A stretch of DNA of 64,000 nt from Citrobacter youngae (lineage in GTDB: Bacteria; Pseudomonadota; Gammaproteobacteria; Enterobacterales; Enterobacteriaceae): NCBI RefSeq assembly GCF_003818115.1, contig NZ_RPOI01000016.1, positions 1 to 64,000 of the forward strand. Reading direction: 5' to 3'. The position numbers and the translations under genes were made by a program. Below, one piece after another: positions 33,297 to 44,518 of the stretch (the stretch's first letter is position 1; every line of letters begins with the position of its first letter). The notes below the pieces were generated by a model, which ran no database searches, was not told the origin of the DNA, and saw only the letters and a list, made by a program, of their open reading frames with translations.

Positions 33297-34190
33297 ATGG
33301 AACAGTTGCGTGCCGAACTCAGCCATCTGCTGGGTGAAAAACTCAGTCGTATTGAATGCGTAAATGAAAAAGTGGATACGGCCCTGTGGTCACTGTATGA
33401 CAGCAAGGGAAATCCGATGCCACTGATGGCGAGAAGTTTCACCACACCGGGGATGGCGCAGCAGTTAGCATGGAAAACCACCATGCTGGCACGTAGCGGG
33501 ACTGTGCGTATGCCAGTCATTTATGGGGTCTTAACGCACGAAGAGCATCCCGGCCCTGATGTCCTGTTGCTTGAGCGTTTACGCGGTGTGCCGGTAGAAG
33601 CGCCAGCCAGAACGCCCGAACGCTGGGAACATTTAAAGGATCAGATTGTAGAAGGTCTGCTTTCATGGCATCGACAGGATAGCCGCGGCTGTGTGGGAAT
33701 GGTGGATAACACGCAAGAGAATATCTGGCCATCCTGGTATCGTCAGCGAGTTGAGGTGCTGTGGACTACGTTAAGTCAGTTCAACAATACCGGGCTGACA
33801 ATGCAGGACAAACGGATCCTGTTTCGTACCCGTGAGTGTTTGCCCGCTTTATTTGAAGGATTCAATGATAACTGCGTGCTGATCCACGGTAATTTCAGCT
33901 TACGCAGCATGCTTAAAGACGCCCGTAGCGATCAGCTTCTGGCAATGGTGGGGCCGGGGTTGATGCTGTGGGCGCCCAGGGAATATGAACTGTTCCGCTT
34001 AATGGATAATGCGCTGGCGGAAAGCCTGCTATGGCAATACCTGCAGCGCGCGCCAGTGGCGGAGTCGTTCATCTGGCGGCGCTGGTTGTATGTGTTATGG
34101 GATGAGGTTGCGCAACTGGTCAATACCGGACGTTTTAATCGTTCCAACTTTGACCTGGCAACGAAATCACTGCTGCCGTGGCTCGCCTGA
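33297..34190 (+). CDS. ycbJ: Uncharacterised protein YcbJ (phosphotransferase-like fold)
   Basis: YcbJ is 297 residues, as in E. coli, and its function is unknown. The sequence suggests a kinase/APH-like fold: LLLERLRGVPVEAP resembles the hinge of an aminoglycoside phosphotransferase-like domain, and CVLIHGNFSLRSML is in the place of the HGD catalytic loop, though it reads HGN. That change may mean no kinase activity. The 3' end overlaps the convergent elyC gene by 24 bp. Identity by synteny and similarity is firm; the fold assignment is inference. Confidence 0.9.
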   Translation: MEQLRAELSHLLGEKLSRIECVNEKVDTALWSLYDSKGNPMPLMARSFTTPGMAQQLAWKTTMLARSGTVRMPVIYGVLTHEEHPGPDVLLLERLRGVPVEAPARTPERWEHLKDQIVEGLLSWHRQDSRGCVGMVDNTQENIWPSWYRQRVEVLWTTLSQFNNTGLTMQDKRILFRTRECLPALFEGFNDNCVLIHGNFSLRSMLKDARSDQLLAMVGPGLMLWAPREYELFRLMDNALAESLLWQYLQRAPVAESFIWRRWLYVLWDEVAQLVNTGRFNRSNFDLATKSLLPWLA

Positions 34191-34943
34191 ACCTTTTAGC
34201 CACTGCCAGATGCGCCCCAACGTTTCGTAACCAACACGATCGCTATGCATCAGCCAGACAGGCGAAGGAATTGCTCGCTCCCACGGATTGAGTGGTGAAT
34301 CGATGGCCAGTTGATTAGCGGGTGCAGGCAACGGATGCAGTCCGGCCTGCTGGAAGAAAATCATCGCACGCGGTAAGTGCGATGCGGATGTCACCAGCAG
34401 GAACGGCGTATCGCCAATGGCCTGTTTTACTTCTATCGCTTCTTCTTCGGTATCTTTAGGTTTGTCCAGCGTAATGATCTCGCTGCGGGGCACGCCCAGC
34501 GACTGCGCCACGCGAGCGCCAGCTTCAGCCGTGCTGACATTATTGGTCTTTGCGGCAGCGCCGGTAAAGATAAGCTTCGAGCCCGGGTTTGCGCGCCATA
34601 GGCGAATACCTTCATTCAGACGTGGAAGGCTGTTGTTGATCAGGTTTGAACTTGGCGCCCACTGCGGATTCCACGTATATCCGCCACCCAACACCACAAT
34701 GTACTCCACTTTTTGCGTACCCTGCCAGGTTGGATAACTATCCTCAAGCGGTTTCAGCAGACGATCGGCGACAGGTTGCAGGCTAAGCAGTAAAAGTGCG
34801 AGCCAACTCAGGCTGATACACACTTTCCCCGTTTTCTGAAAGCGGCTAAACCAGATTAACCCCAGGCCGATGCCCATCACAAGCAGCATCAACGGAAGCG
34901 GCAGCATCATACCGCCAATCACTTTCTTCAGCGTAAAAAGCAT
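34167..34943 (-). CDS. elyC: Envelope biogenesis factor ElyC (DUF218)
   Basis: ElyC (YcbC) is an inner-membrane DUF218 protein; in E. coli it is needed for peptidoglycan assembly at low temperature and affects lipid carrier use. The product is 258 residues. Two N-terminal membrane segments (MMLPLPLMLLVMGIGLGLIWF and CISLSWLALLLLSLQ) are followed by the periplasmic DUF218 domain, with YIVVLGGGYTWNP, KLIFTGAAAKTN and VTSASHLPRAMIFF. Its 3' end overlaps ycbJ by 24 bp, and it is divergent from cmoM. Confidence 0.95.
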   Translation of the reverse strand: MLFTLKKVIGGMMLPLPLMLLVMGIGLGLIWFSRFQKTGKVCISLSWLALLLLSLQPVADRLLKPLEDSYPTWQGTQKVEYIVVLGGGYTWNPQWAPSSNLINNSLPRLNEGIRLWRANPGSKLIFTGAAAKTNNVSTAEAGARVAQSLGVPRSEIITLDKPKDTEEEAIEVKQAIGDTPFLLVTSASHLPRAMIFFQQAGLHPLPAPANQLAIDSPLNPWERAIPSPVWLMHSDRVGYETLGRIWQWLKGSGEPRQQ

Positions 34944-35078
34944 CCTTTTTGGTTCCTTTTTTAACCATATAGCAGGGGATCTGCAGCGATATTACACCAG
35001 GAAGGTTCATTCTCGGCGTGGGTGTGACAAAATAGCGGTTTTACTTAGTCGCCCTAAAGCCAGCCTGTGGAGAGCCCG

Positions 35079-35858
35079 ATGCGGGATCGCAATTTTGATG
35101 ACATTGCAGAGAAGTTTTCCCGTAACATTTACGGCACCACCAAAGGTCAATTAAGACAGGCTATTCTCTGGCAGGATTTGGATCGCTTACTGCCCACGCT
35201 CGGTGAACAGAAATTACATATTCTGGATGCGGGTGGGGGCGAAGGGCAAACGGCCATCAAAATGGCGGAGCGCGGTCACTTCGTGACATTATGTGACCTG
35301 TCCGGTGAGATGATCGCCCGTGCGCAACAGGCAGCAGAGGCAAAAGGTGTGAGCGGAAACATGCATTTCATACAATGCGCCGCTCAGGATGTTGCTGCGC
35401 ATTTGGAAAGCCCGGTTGATCTGATATTGTTTCATGCTGTGCTGGAATGGGTGGCCGAACCGGTTTGCGTGCTGCAAACCCTGTGGTCGGTATTACGTCC
35501 CGGCGGCGCGTTATCGTTAATGTTCTACAATGCTAACGGTCTGCTGATGCACAACATGGTCGCAGGGAATTTCGACTATGTGCAGGTTGGGATGCCAAAA
35601 CGTAAAAAACGTACGCTTTCACCAGACTATCCGCGTGAACCAGGACAGGTTTACCAGTGGCTGGAAGAGATCGGTTGGCAGATAACCGGTAAGACAGGCG
35701 TGCGCGTGTTTCATGATTATCTGCGAGATAAGCATCAACAGCGTGACGGTTATGAAATGTTACTTGAGTTAGAAACGCGCTATTGCCGCCAGGAACCGTA
35801 TATCAGCCTTGGCCGCTATATTCATGTCACCGCGCGCAAACCGCAGATGCAAGGATAA
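35079..35858 (+). CDS. cmoM: tRNA 5-carboxymethoxyuridine methyltransferase CmoM
   Basis: CmoM (SmtA) methylates cmo5U34 to mcmo5U in a subset of tRNAs using SAM. The start is the ATG at 35079 (MRDRNFDDIAEKFSRNIYG), giving 259 residues; a GTG four codons earlier is possible. SAM motif I is LDAGGGEGQTA near residue 50, and the class I methyltransferase fold is complete. It is followed after three bases by mukF, the conserved cmoM-mukFEB operon. Confidence 0.95.
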   Translation: MRDRNFDDIAEKFSRNIYGTTKGQLRQAILWQDLDRLLPTLGEQKLHILDAGGGEGQTAIKMAERGHFVTLCDLSGEMIARAQQAAEAKGVSGNMHFIQCAAQDVAAHLESPVDLILFHAVLEWVAEPVCVLQTLWSVLRPGGALSLMFYNANGLLMHNMVAGNFDYVQVGMPKRKKRTLSPDYPREPGQVYQWLEEIGWQITGKTGVRVFHDYLRDKHQQRDGYEMLLELETRYCRQEPYISLGRYIHVTARKPQMQG

Positions 35859-35861
35859 CCT

Positions 35862-37184
35862 ATGAGTGAATTTTCCCAGACAGTCCCCGAACTGGTTGCC
35901 TGGGCCAGAAAAAATGACTTCTCCATCTCTCTGCCGGTAGACAGACTTTCGTTCCTGCTGGCGGTAGCCACGTTGAACGGTGAGCGACTTGACGGTGAGA
36001 TGAGCGAAGGCGAGCTGGTGGATGCGTTCCGCCATGTGAGTGATGCGTTTGAGCAAACCAGCGAAACCATCGGTGTTCGCGCCAATAACGCGATTAACGA
36101 CATGGTACGTCAACGTCTGCTGAACCGCTTTACCAGCGAGCAGGCGGAAGGTAACGCTATTTATCGTTTAACGCCGCTGGGGATTGGCATCACGGATTAC
36201 TATATTCGTCAGCGCGAATTCTCTACATTGCGTTTGTCGATGCAGTTGTCGATTGTTGCTGGTGAGCTGAAGCGCGCGGCAGATGCCGCCGCAGAAGGTG
36301 GTGATGAATTCCACTGGCACCGCAACGTCTATGCACCATTGAAGTATTCGGTAGCGGAAATTTTCGACAGTATCGATCTGACCCAGCGCATCATGGATGA
36401 ACAGCAGCAGCAGGTAAAAGACGACATCGCACAGTTGCTAAACAAAGACTGGCGGGCGGCAATTTCCAGCTGTGAAATGCTGCTGTCTGAAACGTCTGGT
36501 ACGCTGCGTGAACTGCAGGATACGCTGGAAGCCGCAGGCGATAAGCTGCAGGCGAACTTGTTACGCATTCAGGACGCGACGATGGCTCATGACGATTTGC
36601 ATTTCGTCGACCGGCTGGTGTTCGACCTGCAAAGCAAGCTCGACCGTATTATCAGCTGGGGTCAGCAATCCATCGATTTGTGGATCGGCTACGATCGTCA
36701 CGTGCACAAGTTTATCCGTACCGCTATTGATATGGACAAAAATCGCGTCTTTGCCCAGCGTTTACGTCAGTCTGTCCAGAGCTATTTTGACGATCCGTGG
36801 GCGTTGACCTATGCCAATGCCGATCGTCTGCTGGATATGCGTGACGAAGAGATGGTGCTGCGTGATGAAGAGGTCACCGGTGAGCTCCCGGCCGATCTGG
36901 AATATGAAGAATTTAACGAGATCCGCGAACAGCTGGCGGCAATTATCGAAGAGCAGTTGGCTATCTATAAATCCAGACAAACGCCACTGGATCTCGGATT
37001 GGTCGTGCGCGAGTATCTGGCGCAATATCCACGTGCGCGTCACTTCGACGTTGCGCGTATTGTTATCGATCAGGCGGTACGTCTTGGCGTAGCGCAAGCA
37101 GACTTCACCGGACTGCCAGCCAAATGGCAGCCGATTAATGATTACGGAGCCAAGGTACAGGCGCATGTCATTGACAAATATTGA
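35862..37184 (+). CDS. mukF: Chromosome partition protein MukF (kleisin)
   Basis: MukF is the kleisin subunit of the MukBEF condensin that bridges the MukB heads. The product is 440 residues, as in E. coli. An N-terminal winged-helix dimerisation domain precedes a long helical middle region ([35 protein letters not shown]). The C-terminal winged helix binds the MukB cap. It lies three bases after cmoM and overlaps mukE by 20 bp, a strongly coupled operon. Confidence 0.98.
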   Translation: MSEFSQTVPELVAWARKNDFSISLPVDRLSFLLAVATLNGERLDGEMSEGELVDAFRHVSDAFEQTSETIGVRANNAINDMVRQRLLNRFTSEQAEGNAIYRLTPLGIGITDYYIRQREFSTLRLSMQLSIVAGELKRAADAAAEGGDEFHWHRNVYAPLKYSVAEIFDSIDLTQRIMDEQQQQVKDDIAQLLNKDWRAAISSCEMLLSETSGTLRELQDTLEAAGDKLQANLLRIQDATMAHDDLHFVDRLVFDLQSKLDRIISWGQQSIDLWIGYDRHVHKFIRTAIDMDKNRVFAQRLRQSVQSYFDDPWALTYANADRLLDMRDEEMVLRDEEVTGELPADLEYEEFNEIREQLAAIIEEQLAIYKSRQTPLDLGLVVREYLAQYPRARHFDVARIVIDQAVRLGVAQADFTGLPAKWQPINDYGAKVQAHVIDKY

Positions 37185-37869
37185 ACAAGTGATGCCGGTC
37201 AAGCTGGCGCAGGCGCTGGCGAATCCGTTATTTCCGGCGCTGGATAGCGCGTTACGTTCGGGTCGTCATATCGGCCTGGATGAACTGGATAATCATGCCT
37301 TCCTGATGGATTTTCAGGAATATTTTGAAGAGTTTTACAGCCGCTATAACGTGGAATTGATCCGTGCGCCGGAAGGGTTCTTCTACCTTCGTCCGCGTTC
37401 AACGACGCTCATTCCCCGTTCGGTCCTGTCTGAATTGGACATGATGGTCGGTAAAATTCTTTGCTATCTCTATCTCAGCCCGGAACGTCTGGCAAACGAA
37501 GGGATTTTTACTCAGCAAGAGCTGTACGACGAGCTGCTAACGCTGGCGGATGAAGCCAAACTGCTGAAGCTGGTGAACAACCGTTCGACCGGTTCGGACG
37601 TTGATCGCCAGAAACTCCAGGAAAAAGTGCGTTCTTCACTTAACCGCCTGCGTCGTTTAGGCATGGTGTGGTTTATGGGTCACGACAGTAGCAAATTCCG
37701 CATTACGGAATCAGTCTTCCGCTTTGGCGCGGACGTGCGCAGCGGTGACGATCCGCGCGAAGCGCAGCGTCGCTTAATTCGTGATGGCGAAGCGATGCCG
37801 GTCGAGAACCGCCTGCAGCTCAACGATGAGCCCGAAGAGAATCAGCCGGACAGTGGAGAAGAAGAATAA
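37165..37869 (+). CDS. mukE: Chromosome partition protein MukE (kite subunit)
   Basis: MukE is the KITE subunit that binds MukF and modulates MukB ATPase and DNA entry. The start is the ATG at 37165 ([20 protein letters not shown]), giving 234 residues; the longer frame reaching 37138 is unsupported. Tandem winged helices are typical, and the C terminus is acidic ([13 protein letters not shown]). It overlaps mukF by 20 bp, and its TAA shares a base with the mukB ATG (TAATG). Confidence 0.98.
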   Translation: MSLTNIEQVMPVKLAQALANPLFPALDSALRSGRHIGLDELDNHAFLMDFQEYFEEFYSRYNVELIRAPEGFFYLRPRSTTLIPRSVLSELDMMVGKILCYLYLSPERLANEGIFTQQELYDELLTLADEAKLLKLVNNRSTGSDVDRQKLQEKVRSSLNRLRRLGMVWFMGHDSSKFRITESVFRFGADVRSGDDPREAQRRLIRDGEAMPVENRLQLNDEPEENQPDSGEEE

Positions 37870-40800
37870 TGATTGAACGCGGTAAATTTCGCTCACTTAC
37901 GCTGATTAACTGGAATGGTTTTTTTGCCCGTACGTTTGACCTTGATGAGCTGGTTACCACGCTGTCGGGCGGGAACGGGGCGGGTAAATCCACCACCATG
38001 GCGGCATTCGTTACAGCGCTTATCCCGGACTTAACCTTGCTGCATTTTCGTAATACCACCGAAGCCGGTGCAACCAGCGGCTCACGCGATAAAGGTCTGC
38101 ACGGAAAGCTGAAAGCAGGTGTCTGTTACTCGATGCTCGACGTCCTCAACTCGCGTCATCAGCGCGTGGTCGTGGGTGTGCGTCTGCAACAGGTTGCGGG
38201 TCGTGATCGCAAAGTGGATATCAAACCGTTTGCCATTCAGGGGCTGCCGATGTCGGTACAGCCAACCCAACTGGTGACGGAAACGCTGAACGAACGCCAG
38301 GCGCGCGTACTGTCTCTACCTGAGCTGAAAGAGAAGCTTGATGAGATGGAAGGTGTGCAGTTTAAGCAGTTCAACTCAATAACCGATTATCATTCGCTGA
38401 TGTTCGATCTGGGCATCATTGCCCGGCGTCTGCGCTCCGCGTCTGATCGTAGTAAATTCTACCGTCTGATTGAAGCCTCGCTGTACGGCGGGATCTCCAG
38501 CGCCATTACCCGTTCACTGCGTGACTACCTGCTGCCGGAAAACGGCGGCGTGCGTAAAGCGTTCCAGGATATGGAAGCCGCGCTGCGTGAAAACCGCATG
38601 ACGCTGGAAGCGATTCGCGTCACCCAGTCAGATCGCGACCTGTTTAAGCATTTGATCAGCGAAGCGACTAACTATGTGGCGGCAGATTATATGCGCCACG
38701 CTAATGAACGTCGTATTCACCTCGACAAAGCGCTGGAATATCGGCGTGAACTGTATACCTCGCGCCAGCAGCTGGCCGCAGAGCAGTATAAGCATGTGGA
38801 TATGGCGCGTGAACTGGGCGAGCATAACGGCGCGGAAGGCGATCTGGAAGCCGATTATCAGGCCGCGAGCGATCACCTGAATCTGGTGCAAACCGCACTG
38901 CGTCAGCAGGAAAAAATTGAACGCTACGAAGCGGATCTCGAAGAGTTGCAGATCCGTCTCGAAGAACAAAATGAAGTCGTGGCAGAAGCTGTCGATCGTC
39001 AGGATGAGAATGAAGCCCGTGCGGAAGCCGCCGAGCTGGAAGTGGATGAGCTGAAAAGCCAGCTTGCCGATTACCAGCAGGCGCTGGACGTCCAGCAAAC
39101 GCGCGCCATCCAGTACACTCAGGCGATTCAGGCACTGAGCCGAGCCAAAGAGCTTTGCCACTTACCGGATCTGACCGCCGATAGCGCCGCTGAATGGCTG
39201 GAAACCTTCCAGGCCAAAGAGCAGGAAGCGACCGAGAAGTTGCTGACGCTGGAACAAAAAATGAGCGTGGCGCAAACTGCGCACAGCCAGTTCGAACAGG
39301 CTTACCAGCTGGTGGCGGCTATCAACGGTCCGCTGGCGCGTGGTGAAGCCTGGAGCGTGGCGCGTGAGCTGCTGCGCGAAGGCGTTGAACAGCGCCACCT
39401 GGCGGAACAGGTTCAGCCATTGCGCATGCGTTTGAGCGAGCTGGAACAGCGTCTGCGCGAACAGCAGGAAGCCGAGCGTCTGCTGGCTGAATTCTGCAAG
39501 CGTCAGGGTAAACAGTTCGATATCGATGAGCTGGAAGCGCTGCACCAGGAACTGGAAGCGCGTATCGCCGCCTTGTCGGACAGCGTCTCGTCTGCCAGCG
39601 AACAGCGTATGACGCTGCGTCAGGAGCAGGAGCAGCTGCAATCGCGTATCCAGCATCTGATGAAACGCGCGCCTGTCTGGCTGGCCGCGCAAAATAGCCT
39701 GAACCAGCTTAGCGAACAGTGTGGTGAAGAATTTACCTCCAGCCAGGATGTGACCGAGTATCTGCAACAATTGCTGGAGCGCGAGCGTGAAGCCATTGTT
39801 GAGCGGGATGAAGTCGGCGCGCGCAAAAATGCGGTTGATGAAGAGATTGAACGTTTAAGTCAGCCGGGCGGGGCGGAAGATCAGCGCCTCAATGCGCTGG
39901 CGGAACGCTTCGGCGGCGTGCTGCTGTCTGAAATCTATGACGATGTTAGCCTTGAAGATGCGCCGTACTTCTCTGCGCTGTACGGTCCTTCGCGCCATGC
40001 CATCGTGGTGCCGGATCTATCACTGATTACTGAGCAACTTGATGGGCTGACGGATTGCCCGGAAGACCTCTACTTCATCGAAGGGGATCCGCAGTCGTTT
40101 GATGACAGCGTCTTCAGCGTCGATGAACTTGAAAAAGCGGTAGTGGTGAAAACCGCCGAGCGTCAGTGGCGTTATTCCCGCTTCCCGACGGTGCCGATTT
40201 TTGGTCGTGCTGCGCGCGAAAGCCGTATCGAAACCCTGCATGCCGAGCGTGAAGGGCTGTCTGAACGTTTTGCAACGCTCTCCTTTGACGTCCAGAAAAC
40301 CCAGCGTCTGCACCAGGCGTTTAGCCGCTTTATTGGCAGCCATCTGTCGGTGGCATTTGAAGCCGATCCGGAAGCGGAAATTCGCCAACTGAACAGCCGT
40401 CGCGTTGAACTCGAACGTGCGCTGACCAATCATGAAAATGATAATCAGCAAAGCCGTATGCAGTTTGAACAGGCGAAAGAGGGGGTTTCTGCTCTTAACC
40501 GCCTGCTGCCGCGTTTGAATTTGCTGGCAGATGACACGCTGGCCGATCGTGTGGACGAAATTCGTGAGCGTCTGGATGAAGCCCAGGAAGCGGCGCGTTT
40601 TGTGCAGCAGCACGGCAACCAGTTAGCCAAACTGGAACCGATGGTTTCGGTTCTGCAAAATGACCCGGAGCAGTTTGAACAGCTGAAAGAAGACTACGCG
40701 TATTCTCAGCAGATGCAGCGTGATGCGCGTCAGCAGGCTTTTGCGCTGACTGAAGTCGTACAGCGCCGGGCGCACTTTAGCTATTCCGACTCCGCCGAAA

Positions 40801-42329
40801 TGCTCAGCGGTAACAGCGATCTGAATGAGAAACTGCGTGAGCGTCTGGAACAGGCGGAAGCTGAACGTACCCGCGCCCGTGAAGCGTTGCGCAGCCATGC
40901 CGCGCAGTTGAGCCAGTACAATCAGGTTATGGCCTCGCTGAAAAGTTCTTATGACACCAAGAAAGAGCTACTGAACGATTTACAACGTGAACTGCAGGAT
41001 ATCGGCGTTCGCGCAGACAGCGGCGCTGAAGAGCGTGCGCGTATTCGTCGTGATGAACTGCATGCGCAGCTCAGTAATAACCGCGCTCGTCGCAACCAAC
41101 TGGAAAAAGCGCTAACCTTCTGCGAAGCGGAGATGGAAAACCTGACCCGCAAGCTGCGCAAGCTTGAGCGCGATTACCATGAAATGCGTGAGCAGGTAGT
41201 CACCGCCAAAGCCGGCTGGTGTGCGGTGATGCGGATGGTGAAAGATAACGGCGTGGAACGTCGTCTGCACCGTCGCGAGTTGGCCTATCTTTCCGGTGAC
41301 GAACTGCGTTCGATGTCGGATAAGGCGCTCGGTGCGCTACGTCTGGCGGTTGCGGATAACGAACATCTGCGCGATGTGCTGCGCATGTCTGAAGATCCAA
41401 AACGTCCAGAACGTAAAATTCAGTTCTTTGTTGCGGTTTACCAGCATCTGCGTGAACGTATTCGCCAGGATATTATCCGTACCGACGATCCGGTTGAAGC
41501 CATCGAGCAGATGGAGATTGAATTGAGCCGTCTGACGGAAGAGTTAACCTCCCGTGAACAGAAGCTGGCCATCAGCTCTCGCAGCGTGGCAAATATTATT
41601 CGTAAGACGATTCAGCGCGAACAGAACCGTATTCGTATGTTGAACCAGGGTCTGCAAAGCGTGTCGTTTGGCCAGGTAAACAGCGTTCGTCTGAACGTCA
41701 ACGTACGCGAGACGCATGCCACCTTGCTGGACGTACTCTCCGAGCAGCATGAGCAGCACCAGGATCTGTTTAACAGCAATCGTCTGACCTTCTCTGAAGC
41801 GCTGGCGAAGCTGTATCAGCGTCTGAATCCGCAGATTGACATGGGACAGCGTACGCCGCAAACCATTGGTGAAGAACTGCTCGACTACCGCAACTACCTG
41901 GAAATGGAAGTTGAGGTTAACCGTGGTTCTGACGGTTGGCTGCGTGCCGAATCGGGCGCCCTGTCCACAGGGGAAGCGATCGGTACCGGGATGTCAATCC
42001 TCGTGATGGTTGTTCAAAGCTGGGAAGATGAAGGGCGTAGACTGCGTGGGAAAGATATCTCGCCATGCCGCCTGTTGTTCCTTGATGAAGCCGCACGACT
42101 TGATGCCCGCTCCATCGCAACCCTGTTTGAACTGTGCGAGCGTTTGCAGATGCAGCTGATTATTGCTGCGCCGGAAAATATCAGCCCGGAGAAAGGCACA
42201 ACCTACAAACTGGTGCGTAAAGTCTTCCAGAACACCGAACACGTTCATGTGGTGGGTCTGCGTGGTTTTGCCCCTCAGTTACCTGAGCCCTTACCTGGGA
42301 TAGAAGATGCCTCTTCGCAGGCAAGCTAA
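37869..42329 (+). CDS. mukB: Chromosome partition protein MukB (SMC-like)
   Basis: MukB is the SMC-like ATPase of the bacterial condensin. The product is 1486 residues. The N-terminal head has Walker [10 protein letters not shown] (residues 34-42). Long Glu/Leu/Gln-rich coiled coils occupy about residues 300-650 and 800-1200. The hinge lies between them (about 650-780). The C-terminal head has the ABC signature [11 protein letters not shown] and Walker [14 protein letters not shown]. It ends with a strong terminator, so cmoM-mukFEB is one operon. Confidence 0.99.
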   Translation: MIERGKFRSLTLINWNGFFARTFDLDELVTTLSGGNGAGKSTTMAAFVTALIPDLTLLHFRNTTEAGATSGSRDKGLHGKLKAGVCYSMLDVLNSRHQRVVVGVRLQQVAGRDRKVDIKPFAIQGLPMSVQPTQLVTETLNERQARVLSLPELKEKLDEMEGVQFKQFNSITDYHSLMFDLGIIARRLRSASDRSKFYRLIEASLYGGISSAITRSLRDYLLPENGGVRKAFQDMEAALRENRMTLEAIRVTQSDRDLFKHLISEATNYVAADYMRHANERRIHLDKALEYRRELYTSRQQLAAEQYKHVDMARELGEHNGAEGDLEADYQAASDHLNLVQTALRQQEKIERYEADLEELQIRLEEQNEVVAEAVDRQDENEARAEAAELEVDELKSQLADYQQALDVQQTRAIQYTQAIQALSRAKELCHLPDLTADSAAEWLETFQAKEQEATEKLLTLEQKMSVAQTAHSQFEQAYQLVAAINGPLARGEAWSVARELLREGVEQRHLAEQVQPLRMRLSELEQRLREQQEAERLLAEFCKRQGKQFDIDELEALHQELEARIAALSDSVSSASEQRMTLRQEQEQLQSRIQHLMKRAPVWLAAQNSLNQLSEQCGEEFTSSQDVTEYLQQLLEREREAIVERDEVGARKNAVDEEIERLSQPGGAEDQRLNALAERFGGVLLSEIYDDVSLEDAPYFSALYGPSRHAIVVPDLSLITEQLDGLTDCPEDLYFIEGDPQSFDDSVFSVDELEKAVVVKTAERQWRYSRFPTVPIFGRAARESRIETLHAEREGLSERFATLSFDVQKTQRLHQAFSRFIGSHLSVAFEADPEAEIRQLNSRRVELERALTNHENDNQQSRMQFEQAKEGVSALNRLLPRLNLLADDTLADRVDEIRERLDEAQEAARFVQQHGNQLAKLEPMVSVLQNDPEQFEQLKEDYAYSQQMQRDARQQAFALTEVVQRRAHFSYSDSAEMLSGNSDLNEKLRERLEQAEAERTRAREALRSHAAQLSQYNQVMASLKSSYDTKKELLNDLQRELQDIGVRADSGAEERARIRRDELHAQLSNNRARRNQLEKALTFCEAEMENLTRKLRKLERDYHEMREQVVTAKAGWCAVMRMVKDNGVERRLHRRELAYLSGDELRSMSDKALGALRLAVADNEHLRDVLRMSEDPKRPERKIQFFVAVYQHLRERIRQDIIRTDDPVEAIEQMEIELSRLTEELTSREQKLAISSRSVANIIRKTIQREQNRIRMLNQGLQSVSFGQVNSVRLNVNVRETHATLLDVLSEQHEQHQDLFNSNRLTFSEALAKLYQRLNPQIDMGQRTPQTIGEELLDYRNYLEMEVEVNRGSDGWLRAESGALSTGEAIGTGMSILVMVVQSWEDEGRRLRGKDISPCRLLFLDEAARLDARSIATLFELCERLQMQLIIAAPENISPEKGTTYKLVRKVFQNTEHVHVVGLRGFAPQLPEPLPGIEDASSQAS

Positions 42330-42331
42330 GT

Positions 42332-42359
42332 AAAAAGGCGGCGCTAAAGCCGCCTTTTT
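42332..42359 (+). terminator. Terminator after mukB
   Basis: AAAAAGGCGGC, loop GCTAAA, GCCGCCTTTTT lies 2 bp after the mukB stop. It is a textbook intrinsic terminator. Confidence 0.95.
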
Positions 42360-42395
42360 CTTTTCCGATATGCACATGATACCTGGTGTAATTTC

Positions 42396-42447
42396 TTTAG
42401 ACTTCTTTACATTAGGTTAGGCAAAAATGATTTGATGTTTATATACT
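42396..42447 (+). promoter_or_regulatory. Possible CpxR box and -10 upstream of ldtD
   Basis: On the minus strand GTAAAGAAGTCTAAA (42396-42410) fits the CpxR pattern GTAAA-N5-GTAAA with one mismatch. A -10-like TATACT is at 42442-42447, so the box would be centred about 50 bp upstream of transcription. E. coli ldtD is reported to belong to the Cpx envelope-stress regulon. No good -35 was seen. Confidence 0.4.
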
Positions 42448-42590
42448 GAAGGTAAGCCTAACGCGTCACCGGGCTTGCTCGTCATACTTCAGAATGTATT
42501 GGCGTTTTACAGGCCCGCTCCCTTGAGAGTAATGGGGAATACAGGCGGTCTGGCTACTCAAAGTATGATAAAGAAAACAGGGGGCAAGGG

Positions 42591-44342
42591 ATGTTGCTTA
42601 ATAAAATGTGTGGTCGTCGGCTGTCGGCAATCAGTTTGTGCCTGGCCGTAACATTCGCTCCACTGTTCAACGCGCAGGCTGATGAGCCTGAAATGATTCC
42701 TGGCGACAGCTCTGCGGCCGTCAGCGAACAGCCTACAGCGTTATCGCAACCGCAGGTACAATCTTACGCGACAGGTGTGATGGCGGGAATTCAGTCTCTG
42801 CCCAATGGCACATCTGTGGACAAAGCCCGCGCTGAATTGCAATCTCAGCTACCAGCAGGCTATACGCCGGTTTATATGAGCCAGCTGGAATTACTGTATG
42901 CCGCACGCGAAATGAAACCGATGTGGGAAAATCGTGATGCGGTAAAAGCCTTTCAACAACAGTTAGCCGAGGTGGCGATTGCCGGGTTTCAGCCGCAGTT
43001 TAACGCCTGGGTTGCGTTACTAACTGACCCGGCAGTCACAGGCCTGGCACGTGATACTGTGCTTTCTGATGCGATGATGGGCTATCTGCACTTTATTGCC
43101 AATATCCCCGTCAAAGGTAGCCGCTGGCTCTACAGCGATAAGCCTTATGCACTGGCAACGCCACCGCTCTCCGTTGTTAACCAATGGCAGGTAGCGCTGG
43201 ACAACGGTCAGCTAACTTCATTTATCACCAGCCTTACACCTCAGCATCCACAGTATGCTGCGATGCATGAGTCGTTGCTGAAGCTGGTGGGGGATTCGCG
43301 ACCCTGGCCACGGTTAACCAGCACCACGACGTTGCGTCCCGGTGAATGGAGTAATGATATCCCGGCGCTGCGCGAAATTCTGCGTCGTACCGGAATGCTG
43401 AACGCCGGTGTCAGCACTTCTGCCAAAGAAGGGCGTAGCGCCTACGATCGCGAACTTGTTGACGCGGTGAAACGTTTTCAGACATGGCAGGGGCTGGGGG
43501 CCGATGGCACGATTGGCCCTGCGACGCGTGACTGGCTGAACGTGACGCCTGCTCAACGCGCGGGCGTACTGGCGTTAAATATTCAGCGTTTGCGCCTGCT
43601 GCCGAGCGATCTGTCTACCGGCATCATGGTAAACATCCCAGCCTACTCGCTGGTTTATTATCAGAACGGAAATCAGGTGCTGGCTTCCCGTGTTATTGTC
43701 GGACGTCCCGATCGTAAAACGCCGATGATGAGCAGCGCGTTGAATAATGTGGTTGTAAATCCACCGTGGAACGTGCCGCCGACGCTGGCCCGAAAAGATA
43801 TTCTGCCTAAATTGTGGAACGATCCGGGGTACCTTGAGCGTCACGGGTATACTGTAATGCGCGGCTGGAACAGCAAAGAGACGATAGATCCGTGGCAGGT
43901 TGACTGGGCTACAATCACCGCCTCAAATCTGCCGTTCCGCTTCCAGCAGGCACCGGGCGCGCGTAATTCGCTGGGTCGCTATAAATTCAATATGCCGAGT
44001 TCGGACGCCATTTATCTGCACGATACGCCAAACCATAATTTGTTCCAGAAGGATACTCGGGCGCTAAGTTCTGGCTGTGTGCGCGTGAATAAGGCCTCGG
44101 AACTGGCGAATATGCTGCTGCAGGATGCTGGCTGGAATGATACGCGCATCTCGGATGCCCTGAAGCAAGGGGATACGCGGTATGTAAATATCCGCCAGAA
44201 TATTCCGGTCAACCTGTACTATCTGACTGCCTTTGTGGGAAGCGATGGACGTACGCAGTATCGAACAGATATTTACAATTACGATCAGACAGCGCGATCC
44301 AGCGCACAAATCATGTCGAAAGCTGAGCAATTAATCAGATAA
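42591..44342 (+). CDS. ldtD: L,D-transpeptidase LdtD (YcbB)
   Basis: LdtD makes 3-3 (mDAP-mDAP) cross-links in peptidoglycan and supports beta-lactam bypass and repair of outer-membrane assembly stress. The product is 583 residues against about 615 in E. coli. A signal peptide ends near FNAQA (about residue 30). A PG-binding_1 domain ([25 protein letters not shown]) precedes the YkuD domain, whose catalytic Cys is C496 in [12 protein letters not shown], with HDTPNH upstream. The shortening falls between [10 protein letters not shown] and [13 protein letters not shown], where E. coli carries a Pro/Thr-rich insert. The product is otherwise intact. Confidence 0.97.
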   Translation: MLLNKMCGRRLSAISLCLAVTFAPLFNAQADEPEMIPGDSSAAVSEQPTALSQPQVQSYATGVMAGIQSLPNGTSVDKARAELQSQLPAGYTPVYMSQLELLYAAREMKPMWENRDAVKAFQQQLAEVAIAGFQPQFNAWVALLTDPAVTGLARDTVLSDAMMGYLHFIANIPVKGSRWLYSDKPYALATPPLSVVNQWQVALDNGQLTSFITSLTPQHPQYAAMHESLLKLVGDSRPWPRLTSTTTLRPGEWSNDIPALREILRRTGMLNAGVSTSAKEGRSAYDRELVDAVKRFQTWQGLGADGTIGPATRDWLNVTPAQRAGVLALNIQRLRLLPSDLSTGIMVNIPAYSLVYYQNGNQVLASRVIVGRPDRKTPMMSSALNNVVVNPPWNVPPTLARKDILPKLWNDPGYLERHGYTVMRGWNSKETIDPWQVDWATITASNLPFRFQQAPGARNSLGRYKFNMPSSDAIYLHDTPNHNLFQKDTRALSSGCVRVNKASELANMLLQDAGWNDTRISDALKQGDTRYVNIRQNIPVNLYYLTAFVGSDGRTQYRTDIYNYDQTARSSAQIMSKAEQLIR

Positions 44343-44518
44343 ATGAAGCAGTTCGAGGAAAATGATTGTCGTAAGTTATGACGAAAACGGGGCAGGATGG
44401 CTGCAAGCCCCGTATTTCCTGGGTTTGGGAGCCTTGACGTGGACTACTTAGCCAGATAAGGTTTCCCGCGTGCGCTAGAGCATACATACGATAACATTGA
44501 CCTGTAGACCTTAATACC

